From contig JBDOQK010000027.1 in assembly GCA_040437565.1 (NCBI GenBank), positions 124,001 through 188,000 of the forward strand: a stretch of DNA of 64,000 nt, given 5' to 3'. The notes beneath the pieces are model-generated. The model did not search any database and had not been told where the DNA came from. It saw nothing but the letters and a program-made list of their open reading frames with translations. Below, in pieces: positions 52,609-64,000 of this stretch. The DNA comes from Albugo candida (Eukaryota; Oomycota; Peronosporomycetes; Albuginales). The stretch's first letter is position 1. Each line of letters begins with the position of its first letter. The position numbers were made by a program, and so were the translations under genes.

Positions 52609-55600
52609 TCACTTTCTAAAACTAGGCTCGTCAACATTTGTCGATGTAGCTTGCTGCAGTCTCCAAATGAGCAGCATTCCATCCATGCCACCCGACACAA
52701 TCATCGACCCTGACGAACTTACTGTAAGGGATGTAATTGTACTCTCATGTGCGTGAGGAATATCGTAGAAAGGAGCGCTGATATGGCTTGAACCCACCTT
52801 CCAAAAGCATATCCTTCCACTGGTTGTACCACAAACAACGTAGACACCATCGCTTTTCATGCATCTATGCAGCCGGTCAAATAGAGTTGATAGACACATG
52901 CGCGTACACGTACCGAACTTGACCTGTGATGGGAAGTGCCACAAAGTAAGTGGAAACTCCTTCGAGGTTGACCTGAATTAGCTCATTTTCAATTGTCACA
53001 CACACAAATGAAGTATCATCGGGAAATGCTAGGGAAGCTATATCGCCGTATCGTGTGGGATTTATTGTCACTTCTCGAACGCATACAAGTTGGTAAAGAT
53101 CAATTAAATATATCCTTCCATTTCGGGATCCTGCCACCACAAACTTGCCATCTGGACTCGCGTCCATACAATTGATTGCTTGATCCCATTCTGTAAATGT
53201 TCGTGCTGGTATAATAACAATCGATTCAACCGTATATCGCCAAATTTTAACAATCGCATCCCACGAGCTAGTGACAAGATAGTTTTTCGTTACGCAAATC
53301 GCGGAAACTCCATCGTAATGAGCAACTATTTTGTCAATTTGGCGACCAGATTGCACCGAGAACATATAGACGCAATTATCCCAGCATCCGAGGAACACAA
53401 ACCGTTCATTCGGCGATAAAGCGCAGCATGACAAAGCCATACCGCAATCGATCTCCTGTTTCAAAATGCCATTTAAACTTGAACAAGCTTTGAAAGTGCA
53501 GTCTTTTGAAGTTGAGTATAAAGTGGCCTCTTTTCGTGAAAGAAGACAGCTTGTAACCTCACCGGAATGTATATCATCGAGCACCTGAGAGCATTGCCAG
53601 CACCATGGATTAGCTGAACCCATTGGGCAAAGTCGATTCCATTTCCAGCGTCTTGAATATGGTTTTGTTCCATGCGTAACAGGTTTCTTGATACCACAAA
53701 AAGATAAGCTAGTGATCAAATCAGCCGCATAATCAAGCGGAAAAAGCAAGAAATGCTTTCTCGCAAGATGCTTCCGTTCCTGGAGAAAAAGTCCTTCTGA
53801 TGCTTGGCTGCTCTCCACACCGTCTTTCGTTGATAGATATGTGCAGTCTGAATCAAGTTTCTGCATCGAACGCTGACGAGCACGGGGAGAAACGATGAGT
53901 AATGTATCCGGCATTGTTTCATCGATTGAATCATTGCTACTTTGCGGTGCATTTCTGACAGGATGGGGCATTGCGAACAATTGCCGAGGAGTTTGTCCAA
54001 ATTCTTGAATTTGTGACTCGAGGGAACAGCGTTCCATAGGATCCTCAACATTCTCGAGGTCCACTGCGCCTTGATAGGATAGATAATAAAATACTAAATG
54101 CATCACACATGTATCAATTATTCTCTCAGTCGTACGCAGCAAGATAACACGTACAATTGTCCGATTTCAACGCTTGCTCTCCTTGTTGTTTGTACCCAAA
54201 TATCAAATCTATCCAGTTGTGTAAATTGCCTGATACATATTCGCTTTCCAAGGCTGCCCGATTTATCTCAATGAAACGAGTTGGGTCACTTAATGCCCAG
54301 GGAGGAAGCTCTACGTCATCAACTCTCTTCAAATCTTGTGTCAAACCAAAATCAAGGTGTTGGTGATTGCATAACCAATCGTTTGGAGAAGAGTAGACAT
54401 CATAAAATTCTGGGATGAGCTCTTTCAAGTCTGTGTAGTTGGTAAGACAGCTTTTCCAGCAATCCTGAACGCTTCGGAAAAGCCTATCCGCGGTATCAAA
54501 TTTTCCATTCTGTAGACATAACATAAATTGCGGATGCTTCCGAACTAGATAATATAAGACATATCCCGGTGTTGAGTAGTGCGTGCCGTATAAAAATGCC
54601 GGTGGCAGTCCTTCAGCTTCTTCACCTTGAGGCATCAGACTATGCCGAAGGCGAAAATACGCGAGGCGGTCATCATTTAGTGCACCGATTGGTTTGGAGA
54701 GATCGCGATATATGTTTTCATTGCTTAAATCAAGCTCATGACTTGTGTAATCAGTGAGGACCCACGGGAATACAGGATATTGTGTTAGATCATTCTTTGT
54801 ACGTCCGGATATAGTATTCAGGTGGAGGAGATAATCGTAGTTTGATATTTCTCGGCGTTTCCATCGCCAAAGCATTTCGCTAAGTCCAGGTAACGTGATA
54901 AGATGATTTAGTTCCGGTTGTGACATCACCATATCGTACGCAGAGTTACGATCGACTTGTGACTGGAAAGACAGGAAGCATGTGTTTGCATTGTTGCGAA
55001 TAAATTCTAATCCAACTTGACGCAACCGATGTCGACGTTTATGGATCTGCACAATTGATGTGTATGTAAACGTGCACACTGAATCTCCGACGTTGTTGAT
55101 TTTCGCTGGTTGGATGTAGACTCTATGTGGAATGGTTGAGTCAGAAGATTAGTTTATGCGATTGATGTCCATACCTTTTGTTTGTGAGCATCAGATGACT
55201 AGGATACGTGAGCAAAGGTTCCACGACGTCAACATGTTTTGCCGTTGTGAAGAGCAATTTTTCTCGAAAATCCACGAGTAAGCTAGAAAAAAGTAGCGGA
55301 AAATGTAAAAAAGAGTCAAGGTAGTATGCGAACACTCAACCTGAAGTCAAAACCCTGATTGAGGCGGCGAATCAAGAACGGAGAAAGTAACGCAGCTTCT
55401 TCCGCTCGATTCAATATATGGTGAGAATGCTGGCCGATTGACCAAAACTTGTTTACATTCTCAAGAAATGCAGGAACTGCAGTGTGTAGTAGCCTGAATC
55501 TATATACTGTAGGCCATTGAGCTGTACGTGCGCCCTCACATGTCGCTTCTGAAGTCTCATGATACGCATACGGATGATCTAATCCTCTCTCTTTCATCGC

Positions 55601-56006
55601 AACAACAATCCGTATCTTCAATGTAATATATTCCAAATCGCGTTCCTTGATCATTTCGAGAGGTTCTTTCATCATTCGAAAGGCAAAGCGAATAATCGGC
55701 TGGAGAATGTCATTCGGTACGAAGAACAGGCCGCGTGTACAGACCTTAAGTCTCCCGGTATTGATTCTAGAGTATTGATCACGATTGAAAGATGAAAGCA
55801 GTCAGCCAGATAGTTTTATTTGTCGCCACCTTGAATCTTCTATTTCGACAATGCGCTGCACGCTGTAATCCTATTTATGATCAAAAGAAGTCATACGATC
55901 GCATGAGAAGAGATTAACGCATTACATCTAAGAAAAATTCCCCGTCTTCCATAAGTAAAAGATTAAAACGCGATTGTGCGGCGTTTTGTCGCCGAAAGAT
56001 TGTCAT
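52609..56006 (-). CDS. FAN/NSMAF-type GRAM - BEACH - WD40 protein
   Basis: Seven exons, complement(join(52609..52864,52914..54093,54155..55122,55175..55282,55341..55766,55830..55870,55926..56006)), give 1019 residues with all phases consistent and introns of 49-63 bases. The N-terminus (RFNLLLMEDGEFF, RLKVCTRGLFFVPNDILQPI) and the second half of the GRAM/PH unit (VVEPLLTYPSHLMLTNKR-VYIQP, IHKRRHRLRQVGLEF) match FAN. The BEACH domain (about 300-575) has EISNYDYLLHLN, YPVFPWVLTDY, YGTHYSTPGYVLYYLVR and the terminal QGAVDLENVEDPMER, then QEFGQTPRQLF. WD40 repeats fill the C-terminus (GCWDNCVYMFSVQSG, TSSWDAIVKIWRY, GGMDGMLLIWRL). FAN links TNF-receptor signalling to neutral sphingomyelinase in animals; here a role in membrane trafficking or lysosome biology is the safer inference. 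Confidence 0.9.
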
Positions 56007-56055
56007 TCTTCGTAAGAAGTGCCGTATACATTTAAACAACACCCGACGCTACAAT

Positions 56056-58546
56056 TCAGCGCGTACTGGACAGATTAGACGCACGCGGACTCCAAGGAGA
56101 TTGAGTGTGATAATTTCTTGTGTACTTCAACACCATCATTTGATTCATTTTCTGAAGGAGAGTGGGATAATGAACGTGGTCAGTCTCATGTAAGATTTTA
56201 GCGGGTCGAATACCCATGGCTTGGATCAATTGTTTTACTATAGTATCTCTCAACGCGTCAGGATCGATTACGCACATGACATTAACAACTGTTCCAAACG
56301 ATAAGTATCCAGTGCATTCAATATCTTCGACTTTGAGCGCATTCAAAAGAAGTGAATAATGCTCTCGAATTTCTTTGAAATGCTGCTCACGTAGAGTCCT
56401 GATAAGGGCACCGGAACGAAAAAGCATTAGCTCCGAATCGCATAAAGGGAGGACCTTGTTGATTTGAAACGGCATTTGCCCCGCATCGTGGCTCGCATCG
56501 TGCAAATTTATTATCAGAGCCTTCTCAATCTCTTTAAATTGAGTGCTTGTTTTCCTCGGAAAAAAATTCTTTAACGCCTTGATAGCATCCTGTAGCAATA
56601 CCACTGCTTCCATAGATGACGGTACCAGTGTTTGCGCCAAAGTATGACTCAACGTTAGCAGATATTGCCGACAAGTCCTGAGCATTTGTTCTTGTTCGGA
56701 GTAAATCTGATCACAGAGCGTCCCGGTCAAACAGAGAAGAAACATTTCGACCTCTGTGTCCCAAACATACTCGTTCAAAGCAAGCAGCAAACTATAGCCA
56801 AATTCCGCGATCTTAGGTTGATATCCAAGCTTTCTGTATAAACGCTCATATAGAGCCATATCAATTGACACGTGTAGACCGGCGTAGCGAGCATCTCGAT
56901 TGAGCTTTTCAGTACAGACTTTACGAATAAGATCATCGACGATAGCTTTCTCGAAATGATGTATTCGAACTTTTCCTTGATGTCGAAGATATTTCGGTAC
57001 TTCATTGTGAACTCCAAGACCGATCACATGATTTAACTTGATCTTGATCCTCTCACGACGTACACATTGCTCCAAATTAGGCAATATGGTTGTTACTTGA
57101 GACGATAATCCGCTCGGCAGCTCATTCATTTGCTTTGCTTGCTCAAGAAGCGTTTCCAAATCGAGAAGCGACCCGGAGAGTTCTCGGAATTTGTTATAAG
57201 TCATTTCGAGTTGTTCTTGGGTGATAACAAGCTTCGAACGTACTTTTTCGATTTCGTGTGCAATCTACATTGCATCTATCAGTGTTTATTGATATATGAA
57301 CGTGAATTTGAAGCCTTACCCAAACCATTTGGAGCTCGGGCGTCGATTGTTTTGTGTAATAATCGATCCAAATCAACAGCACTCGAACGCTCTCATCTGT
57401 ACCGAGCCAATACTTGACATTATCATGTGCTTGATTGATTGAAGTAAAGTCTTTGCTAATCATTTCTGCAGAATTCTCAACGGCAAAAATCAACTGATTC
57501 GGATCAACTGTTTCATGCCTTGTCGTGTGTTTTAATTCAGGTGCGTCGCACACAATACGTTTCCATTCTGGTCGAGGTGTTAAGCATCCTTTTTGGATCT
57601 GATCGCATTCTACCAGCTTTTCTAATTTCTGCTGTAGACCTGACAACACTTCGTGTGCGCTGCATTTTTTGCACAACGCAATTGTGATTTGTTGCTCCAA
57701 TTTCTGTATTTTTGACTCAGTCAGCTGTTTATCCCCCTGGAGCTTTTCATGTCTGCACAGCACAGCTTGGTGCATCTCCCGGAGTTGCTGTGTGAAAGTC
57801 TCTTCTTGTTCGTCTCTAAATGTATCTTGCAAGACCTTTTTTGCTTCCGCCTCAATCTTCGCTATGTCATTTCCACGTTCCTGATAAGACTTCAGTTTCG
57901 CTGCCAAAAATTCGCAGTGCTCCCTTTTTCTTTCTTCCTGTGAGATAAGGAAAGCATACTTTTTCTCACTTTTTTCGACTGCAACTGCTTCTGCCTCTTT
58001 CTGAGAAGGCACATCTATTTGATCGGTTTCGAGGAGTTGTAGATTACTACGTAGCGTCACTAGCCGATTTTCAAACGATTTTCGAATTAGCATTTCTTCT
58101 CGGCATCTGGATTGTGCGAGCTTTTTTTTACGATCCATTTCTTTCACCAGTCGTTCTAAATGTTCCAAGTGAAAAAAATGTTCGCTACCAAGTAGCTCTT
58201 CCCAATTACATGCCTTCCAATTCTCCATTTGCGGATCTGAGATGTTATAGACAGCCTCCACAAGCACGGGAGCGATCTGATGCAACAGTACAGATTTGAC
58301 CGTGGTAGAGAGAAGGTGACTTGTTTGTAAACTATGGAATGTCTTAAACGTTTCGTAAGCTCTTTTCTGTCGTTCGTTTACAGATAGATTACCCGACTGA
58401 TATAGCCCACCCGTATCCAGCCCTTTTTCTGGTATACTTGGCACGCTGGAACGCCTTGTATCGTGAACTTGACGATGCAGATTTTGGGGACGTGGATGTA
58501 CCAAAGATTTATGTGGAGGTGTTATCCGAATCATTTGGGAGTGCAT
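56056..58546 (-). CDS. Unknown coiled-coil protein, about 811 residues
   Basis: Two exons, complement(join(56056..57264,57320..58546)), with a 55-base intron (gtaagg...aatgtag) that joins ELQMVW to IAHEIEKVRSKL in frame. I start at the ATG at 58546; the frame continues upstream to a GTG through a hydrophobic stretch that is probably untranslated. The N-terminal region is basic and proline-rich, followed by long coiled coils (LERLVKEMDRKKKLAQSRCR, LREMHQAVLCRHEKLQ) and a helical C-terminal domain (VDDLIRKVCTEKLNRDARYA, YERLYRKLGYQPKIAEFGYS) ending in an EF-hand-like GYLSFGTVVNVMCVIDPDAL segment. No family was recognised; a cytoskeletal or flagellar role is possible. It is 50 bases downstream of the FAN start. 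Confidence 0.7.
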
Positions 58547-59460
58547 ATAGGCATTGATGAGCACAATTAAGAATACCACCAACGATTTAAAACCAAATAT
58601 TCTATATTTGGCAGTGTGCGAATCAACGGAAGATTTGACAGCGATGGCCAAGTAGTAATGCACATTGAAATTGTCATTATATTCATGGAAATCCTACCCA
58701 TCATATGACAAGAAAGTATACATATGAATCCTTCACATTATCACGACACTGGGCTTTGGTTCTGAACAGTAATGATAGATCACTCAAGTGCTCTCATAAC
58801 AGTGCTCTTCGAGTGTGTATAATTTATTTGATACTAGTTGCGGTGTTTAGCCTATTGTTGTGGATCAAAGAACTAGCTTGTATGATTACGAATTTCGCAC
58901 GATAATGTTGGCTAGATGCAATCGATATTGGTATTTATGAAGCACAAGTAAACTCGCATGGACTGAATTAGATCGTAGCTTATTCTTACTGTCATCTGTA
59001 GCCACAACATGATTCAATGCGGAGCTACGGATTCTGACACATCCGACTTCTAAGCAAATGTGCGTCGAGTCTACAATTCGTGTTGCCAACAAACAACTGT
59101 TGTAATTTTACATTATCTTTATCGCAATACGAGCAGAAAGAAATAATCAAAGGAATCATCAAAGCATCAATACTCTATAGATTTGATATGTAAATCTTCC
59201 CGTTGCAGTATTAGTCTTTTGCCTCCACTTTATTCAGCATACTCCAGACTGTTTCATTGACCTGTTTGGCTTTTGCAACGTTGTCTGGTCACATCTGACT
59301 TAGTTCTAGATATCCAACGCCGCTTTGCGTGAGTCTTTTACAAACAGACACATAGATCTTCTTGGGGAATCTTTGACTTGATATAAAAATGTCACGAACA
59401 ACAACCACATCACTACAATTGGACCAGCTCAGATCCAGAAAGCACCGATTGAAGAATAAA
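58547..59460. other. Intergenic stretch, nothing recognised
   Basis: About 0.9 kb between two divergent genes (coiled-coil minus, astacin plus). Holds their promoters. Short frames have no motif support. Confidence 0.45.
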
Positions 59461-62400
59461 ATGCTATCGAGTATTCTGCTATCGGTACTAGCTTCCACAC
59501 AATTTCTCAGAAATAGCCTTGTACAGGGAGCATTTTTTGGTAAGATACCACATATGGCTGTCTGCTTCCTAGTGATACAACATGTCGCTTGTTGAAATAG
59601 TTTGTCCTCAACAATGCCAGGCGAAGATTCTTCCGATGGACATGGGGACGATTGAAGATTGCCAGTGCTATGGTCATGACAATAAGACAGCCATTTTGCA
59701 TTACAACAGCCACCGATCAGAAGCAGTTGACGTACAAGAGCGTTTGAATTATCGCTGTCCTGAGAATGCTTCGACTAGTCGTCTTCACCCTTTGAGCTTT
59801 GCCGATTGCATCTGTCATGATGGATATACACGAGACAACATGAGCAAACGTTGCCTGTCTAACGCATTTAGCTGTAGTGGACGATATAAAAACAAAGCAC
59901 ATATAAAGAAGGCTAGATCCATCGCTGATTGTGACTGTCAGACGCCTTACAATATAGATGACAGGTCTGGAGAATGCCAACTACTCGAATGCCCTCGAGC
60001 AGGTCATTATATGAGAAAAAATGACACAGCATCCGTTCAATCATTAGCCGATTGCACCTGTATTGATCCATATGTTAAAGTCGAAGACTCGGGCGAGTGC
60101 ATACGTCAGAATAGCTTTGAATGCCCAAAGTTCTCAGTACCTGTTCGTTTAAGCCAACCACACTCTTTCAAAGATTGTCGCTGTACTCATGGATTCATCC
60201 GTGATAGCTCGAGAGGAATGTGTAAACACGAGCGCCATACTTACATCTGCCCTCCTTTATCTTCCCCCAAGCATCATCTACCGATCGGTCAGCAGCCACG
60301 AGGTTTCCATGACTGTGTCTGTCACGATGAGGCAAACATCAGACGGAATGAGAAGTATGGCTTTTGCGAGAGATTCGAAAATGGGACAAATTACGTCCAC
60401 GGAGGACATGATATCAGCTTCCAGTGCCCACCTTTCTCAAGAACACTTTCACCGTCGCCAGTCTCCGTAGAGCAATGTGAGTGTTTTCCCGGATACGTAT
60501 GGAAGTTCCCTGAGATGGTTTGCGATCGATCAAGCAAATATCACTGTCCCGCTCACTCCTACTTTTCGAATAACGACAAAATCGCAGAAGAAACTATCGG
60601 TGACTGTCATTGTGCGCATGGATACTACCGAGACGAGCACGTGCAAGAATGTAAATCCTGGTATCTCGCTGCGAATGGAGGCTGCCCCGCCAACTCGTTT
60701 TTGAGAAATTGGCCGCTACATGGTAACGACAACTGCGAATGCGTTTATGGGAAGAATACCAGTGCTAGTGTTCCAGCGCCGACGACCAATGAGACAGGTA
60801 AAGGACACAGCTCTGTCGTATGCAATGATCCAGTATCGAGAAGTAGCGTACGATCATCCACGTCCGAGGAAAAACAAGATTATCTTCAATGCCCTCCTCA
60901 CTCGCTTGCAAACAATTGGCCAGTGACAAAATTAAAAGATTGTTCTTGTCTTCCAGGATATACGATGCATCACATACTAGGAGCAGAGTGCGAAGCAAAT
61001 CTGCATCAATCCCATGCGAATGAGACAAAGACTTGTGATTCGCCACTCGTTTTGCAAGAGCGCACAGGACACTGCCGTTTGCCTCTGGAAAAAATCAATC
61101 AGACGAATGTGACCGAAGGTTTTGTCGTACACCATGGTGTGGAGTATCAGTATGTTCTCAGTGATCATAATGTGATGGTAGTTCAAGGCGATATCGCGAT
61201 TGGGACATTATTCAAATGGAACGATATCAGCATTCCGTTATTCCATGGGTACTACGATGATGAACGCGACCATCGATGGCGTGAGGCTATAATATGCTTC
61301 GAGATAGCACAGACCGTTCAANNNNNNNNNNNNNNNNNNNNNNNNNNNNNNNNNNNNNNNNNNNNNNNNNNNNNNNNNNNNNNNNNNNNNNNNNNNNNNN
61401 NNNNNNNNNNNNNNNNNNNNNCGATATCGCGATTGGGACATTATTCAAATGGAACGATATCAGCATTCCGTTATTCCATGGGTACTACGATGATGAACGC
61501 GACCATCGATGGCGTGAGGCTATAATATGCTTCGAGATAGCACAGACCGTTCAAGAGCCAATGCTTCATTCAGCGATGAAGCATATACATGACTCGACTA
61601 AATTCGTATTTCACCATTGCCAAGATAATTCCTGTCACCGTGACCATACTTGCGGCCATGACTACATTCAAATTGTACCAGCAAAGTCATCGTGCTACTC
61701 GTATATCGGTCGAGTCGGTGGTCGCCAGCTTATGGGAATTTCGTCCGAATGTGGCACTGGGAATATCATGCACGTGCTTTTGCATGCGATTGGATTGCAT
61801 CACACAATCGATCGATTTGATCGTAATGACCACGTTCGTATCGCTTGGGAGTGCATTCCGGTGCAGCAGCGTAACTTTTTTCAGATAAAATCGAAAACAT
61901 CTCATCGATCATTCGGCAATGAATGGGAGCAAACTCCATACGACTTTAGCAGTATCATGCACCCTCCTTCGGACGCATTCGTTCCAAAGCCAAATCAGCG
62001 TGAGCAGAAGGATGCTGATGCAATTCCGACATGGTGTCAAAGTATCTACCCATTGATCGCCGATACAAGCAAGCGCGAACAGGTTATGGCTGCAATGGGG
62101 CAACGAGACCGGCTGTCTGAAGGAGATGTTCATGCAGTACGGAATTTGTATCCGGAACTGAGAGAACGCCCACACAGAGCCTCTCATGTTGCGCATAACG
62201 GAACAACTTTGGGTCGGTACTCGGTATACAGCCAATTAATTCCCAGCCGTTTGCATCGTCGTGATGATGTGATTACTCATGAGATTCGCAACCACGCTCA
62301 CAGAAACTATCTGTACGGCAATCCTGATCCAAAACTTCTATATCGACATCAGTTTGCGACGTCTTTCGGAATCATGCTGACAGCATTCGGTATCATCCTA

Positions 62401-62556
62401 TTTGGAAGCTACGCAATCGTCGAATGGAGAAGAAGAAGATACGATGGATGGAGAAAACATTTCGGAGATAACGACAGTAAAAATCTATTCGAAAATCGTG
62501 TTGCTATGTCACATTACGGAGAATCCTTACTATCAGATAGAGTAATCTTTGATTAA
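59461..62556 (+). CDS. Cys-rich-repeat astacin-like (M12A) membrane protein, catalytic Glu replaced
   Basis: Exon 1 (59461..59539) encodes a signal peptide (MLSSILLSVLASTQFL); a 61-base intron (gtaaga...aaatag) leads to exon 2 (59601..62556). Collapsing the redundant 133 bases and 100 N at 61322 gives one frame of about 933 residues. About ten Cys-rich units (CPPHS..., DC.C..GY, C) precede an astacin domain: CGTGNIMH, the zinc motif HVLLHAIGLHHTIDRFDRND and the Met-turn SIMHPPSDAFV. The three zinc histidines are present, but the catalytic Glu of HExxH is Val (codon gtg at 61774-61776), and the usual Glu after the third zinc His is Thr. A transmembrane helix (FGIMLTAFGIILFGSYAIV) lies near the C-terminus. 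Family members are secreted or membrane metallopeptidases. Confidence 0.85.
61189..61554. repeat. Gap at 61322..61421 with redundant 133-bp flanks
   Basis: Bases 61189..61321 and 61422..61554 appear identical. The duplicated piece plus N (233 bases) shifts the frame of the astacin gene; removing it restores the frame, which supports an assembly error. Confidence 0.92.
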
Positions 62557-62622
62557 GTAAGATAACTCGAGCTTTATATATCGACTCGATCCATCCAGTC
62601 GATGGGAGATATGATGCCAGAG

Positions 62623-63861
62623 CTAAACAATTTTGACTTCCTGATGATTAAAAGAGGTCGTGGAACTCTTGATATCGGTGCCTAACGTGTCGCGGGATTT
62701 CAAACCATTCTCTGATTTGATTCTCAATGTCGTAATTGTCGTTTGTTCGAATTTAGTGGCGATAGAATATGAATACACTCCGAACGTTACCAGTAGAATT
62801 CCTGCCCAGTTCAAAAATGTGACATCTTCGCCAAATCTATAAATTGATAAGGTGATGAGGAATGTGCGCTTTACGCAATTCGTCACGCTGTGTGTGACAG
62901 GAGATACCAAACTCATAAACGCATACGCGAACACGCTTTGTGAGTAAAACGCAAGACCAGCCAAAAACAGATGCAGGAAGTTATTTGATTTGTAAAATGC
63001 CAAGCTTTGCGACCTTGTAGAGGCTTCTTCGTTGTACAGCACACAGGATATCTGTAAGGCCGCTGCAATTACACTGGTATAGAGCTGAAGCTGAGAAGCG
63101 CTGCGCAAAGACCAGTGAGCTTTGAGTAAACTTTTCGGCCAAAAAAGGTTTTGCTTACGTGTAGGACCGATTCATTAGCTTCTTTGATAAAACATTTTGG
63201 ATACAATCTGCACAATTTGCAAGTAGCGCGGCCACAAAGCCAACCACATGAAACGATGCATCTGAGAGGCTGCACATTACAAGTCCTAAAACAATTGGGA
63301 ATAATGATGCGTTAACTCTCCAGCCTGTTCGCTGTCCGAGAAGCACATAGGTCAAGATCACGGTGAAAAATGGGCCCGATGATTTGATGGTTTCTATCAC
63401 ACAAAAGCAGAGTTCCGATAGTTGATAAGCAGTAAATCAATATACTCGTAACGTACGCGTAAAAGATACATTTATGTACTTCAAAGCAGTAAGTCCAAAC
63501 AAAATGGTTGCGACGCGAATAATGCCGAGAACTACGATGTCCTTGAGGCCGTCATTCCAAACACGACGGATACCGACTTTGCTTCCTGACCACCCCACTA
63601 GAGCTAATTCAGTGATCAGCCCTCCAAGAACGGACGTGCCTAACTGCGCCATAGACAGTTTATTTCGATCAATCTTTAAATCAGCCATAATATATCGATT
63701 CATCCACAAAGTGCTCAGACTTGACATGTACCATGCTACATTGTATCATTACGTATGCGCTGGCAAAGTACTGCATAAGTCACAATACCTGCTATACAAA
63801 GGATAACTTTTTGCCGATGAATCAAACGAAAAATGACGCGCAGAGTATCGTACGAATTCAT
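62623..63861 (-). CDS. Triose-phosphate/nucleotide-sugar transporter family (TPT/SLC35) protein
   Basis: Four exons, complement(join(62623..63100,63159..63393,63457..63735,63789..63861)), give 354 residues; introns are 53-63 bases and phases agree. The first exon (MNSYDTLRVIFRLIHRQKVI) joins across gtattg...atgtag to AWYMSSLSTLWMNRYIM, the first membrane segment. Later landmarks: LTALKYINVSFTQTIKSSGP, FFTVILTYVLLGQRTG, CADCIQNVLSKKLMN, YTASQLQLYTSV and NWAGILLVTFGVYSYS. About ten hydrophobic helices are expected. Members swap sugar nucleotides, triose phosphates or similar across Golgi, ER or plastid membranes; the substrate cannot be told from sequence. It converges on the astacin gene, with 66 bases between the stop codons. 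Confidence 0.88.
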
Positions 63862-64000
63862 GTGCTGCATGCTTGTGATTGTAGAGTGCTAATATACGAA
63901 AGCTCAGCAAAAACTGAGGATGGGCAAATAACTAGTACATGTCGGTATAGGACGACATGCAGCTGCGCTATGTTCTGATACACTGATAATAAAGCCTCGG

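Noticed and set aside
58547-58663. N-terminal membrane segment of the coiled-coil protein
   Set aside because: This upstream stretch is in frame but starts only with GTG; the first ATG (58546) lies after it, so it is probably 5' untranslated sequence.
1-64000. CRISPR arrays, phage genes or bacterial operons
   Set aside because: No regularly spaced direct repeats with spacers, no phage structural genes; introns and gene content are eukaryotic.

Overview
This 64 kb window looks like a scaffold piece from a compact, AT-leaning eukaryotic genome, most probably an oomycete (stramenopile). That assignment is inference, resting on several things seen here. Introns are short (about 41 to 98 bases) with GT-AG ends. 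There is a prephenate dehydratase/dehydrogenase/aminotransferase fusion, a two-repeat K+ channel with cyclic-nucleotide-binding-like domains, a bZIP factor with an oomycete-like C-terminal region, beta-1,3-glucan-remodelling enzymes (GH72, GH5), and Cys-rich-repeat secreted proteins. The small intergenic distances and low GC would suit a biotroph such as Albugo, but nothing here proves the genus. The code is standard. The window has 13 gaps of exactly 100 N; eight are flanked by near-identical copies of the same sequence on both sides, so they look like unmerged contig or haplotype ends rather than missing sequence.

Layout. 0-1 kb: C-terminal BRCT half of DNA ligase IV. 1-4.2 kb: the Phe/Tyr fusion enzyme (minus). 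4.3-6.6 kb: PAS-MAP-kinase-like protein with a TEH activation motif (minus). 6.9-7.3 kb: a small spliced alkylguanine-transferase-like protein. 7.5-8.4 kb: RsuA/RluB-type pseudouridine synthase (minus). 8.5-10.5 kb: RNF10-like RING protein. 11.2-14.6 kb: three poorly resolved multi-exon genes (a coiled-coil gene whose putative last intron carries a 141-bp minisatellite, a propeller-like gene, a PH-like gene). 14.7-18.4 kb: GH72 glucanosyltransferase and GH5 glucanase in tandem (minus). 19.9-25.1 kb: PH-CLU protein followed 16 bases later by a bZIP factor. 25.1-33.2 kb: gene-poor, with only a PMF1/Nnf1-like kinetochore protein at 28.3-29.2 kb and a decayed Ty1/copia fossil at 31.3-33.2 kb. 33.5 kb: tRNA-Arg(ACG). 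33.9-35.9 kb: peroxisomal-type carnitine acyltransferase (minus), divergent from an unknown membrane protein. 37.5-38.2 kb: MsrB (minus). 39.3-42.8 kb: tandem K+ channel. 43.1-43.9 kb: unknown protein (minus). 44-48.9 kb: gene-empty. 48.9-51.1 kb: nicastrin (minus). 52.6-56.0 kb: FAN/NSMAF-type GRAM-BEACH-WD40 protein in seven exons (minus). 56.1-58.5 kb: coiled-coil protein (minus). 59.5-62.6 kb: Cys-rich-repeat astacin with an altered catalytic motif. 62.6-63.9 kb: triose-phosphate/nucleotide-sugar transporter family member (minus).

The genes do not form one pathway. Local themes are cell-wall glucan remodelling (GH72 plus GH5), membrane signalling and proteolysis (K+ channel, nicastrin, astacin, FAN), and housekeeping repair and metabolism (LIG4, alkyltransferase-like, MsrB, carnitine acyltransferase, aromatic amino acids). 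I saw no CRISPR array, phage or bacterial-type operon. Several spliced genes were rebuilt by hand from splice motifs and family resemblance; their exon boundaries agree in phase but are not confirmed by transcripts.
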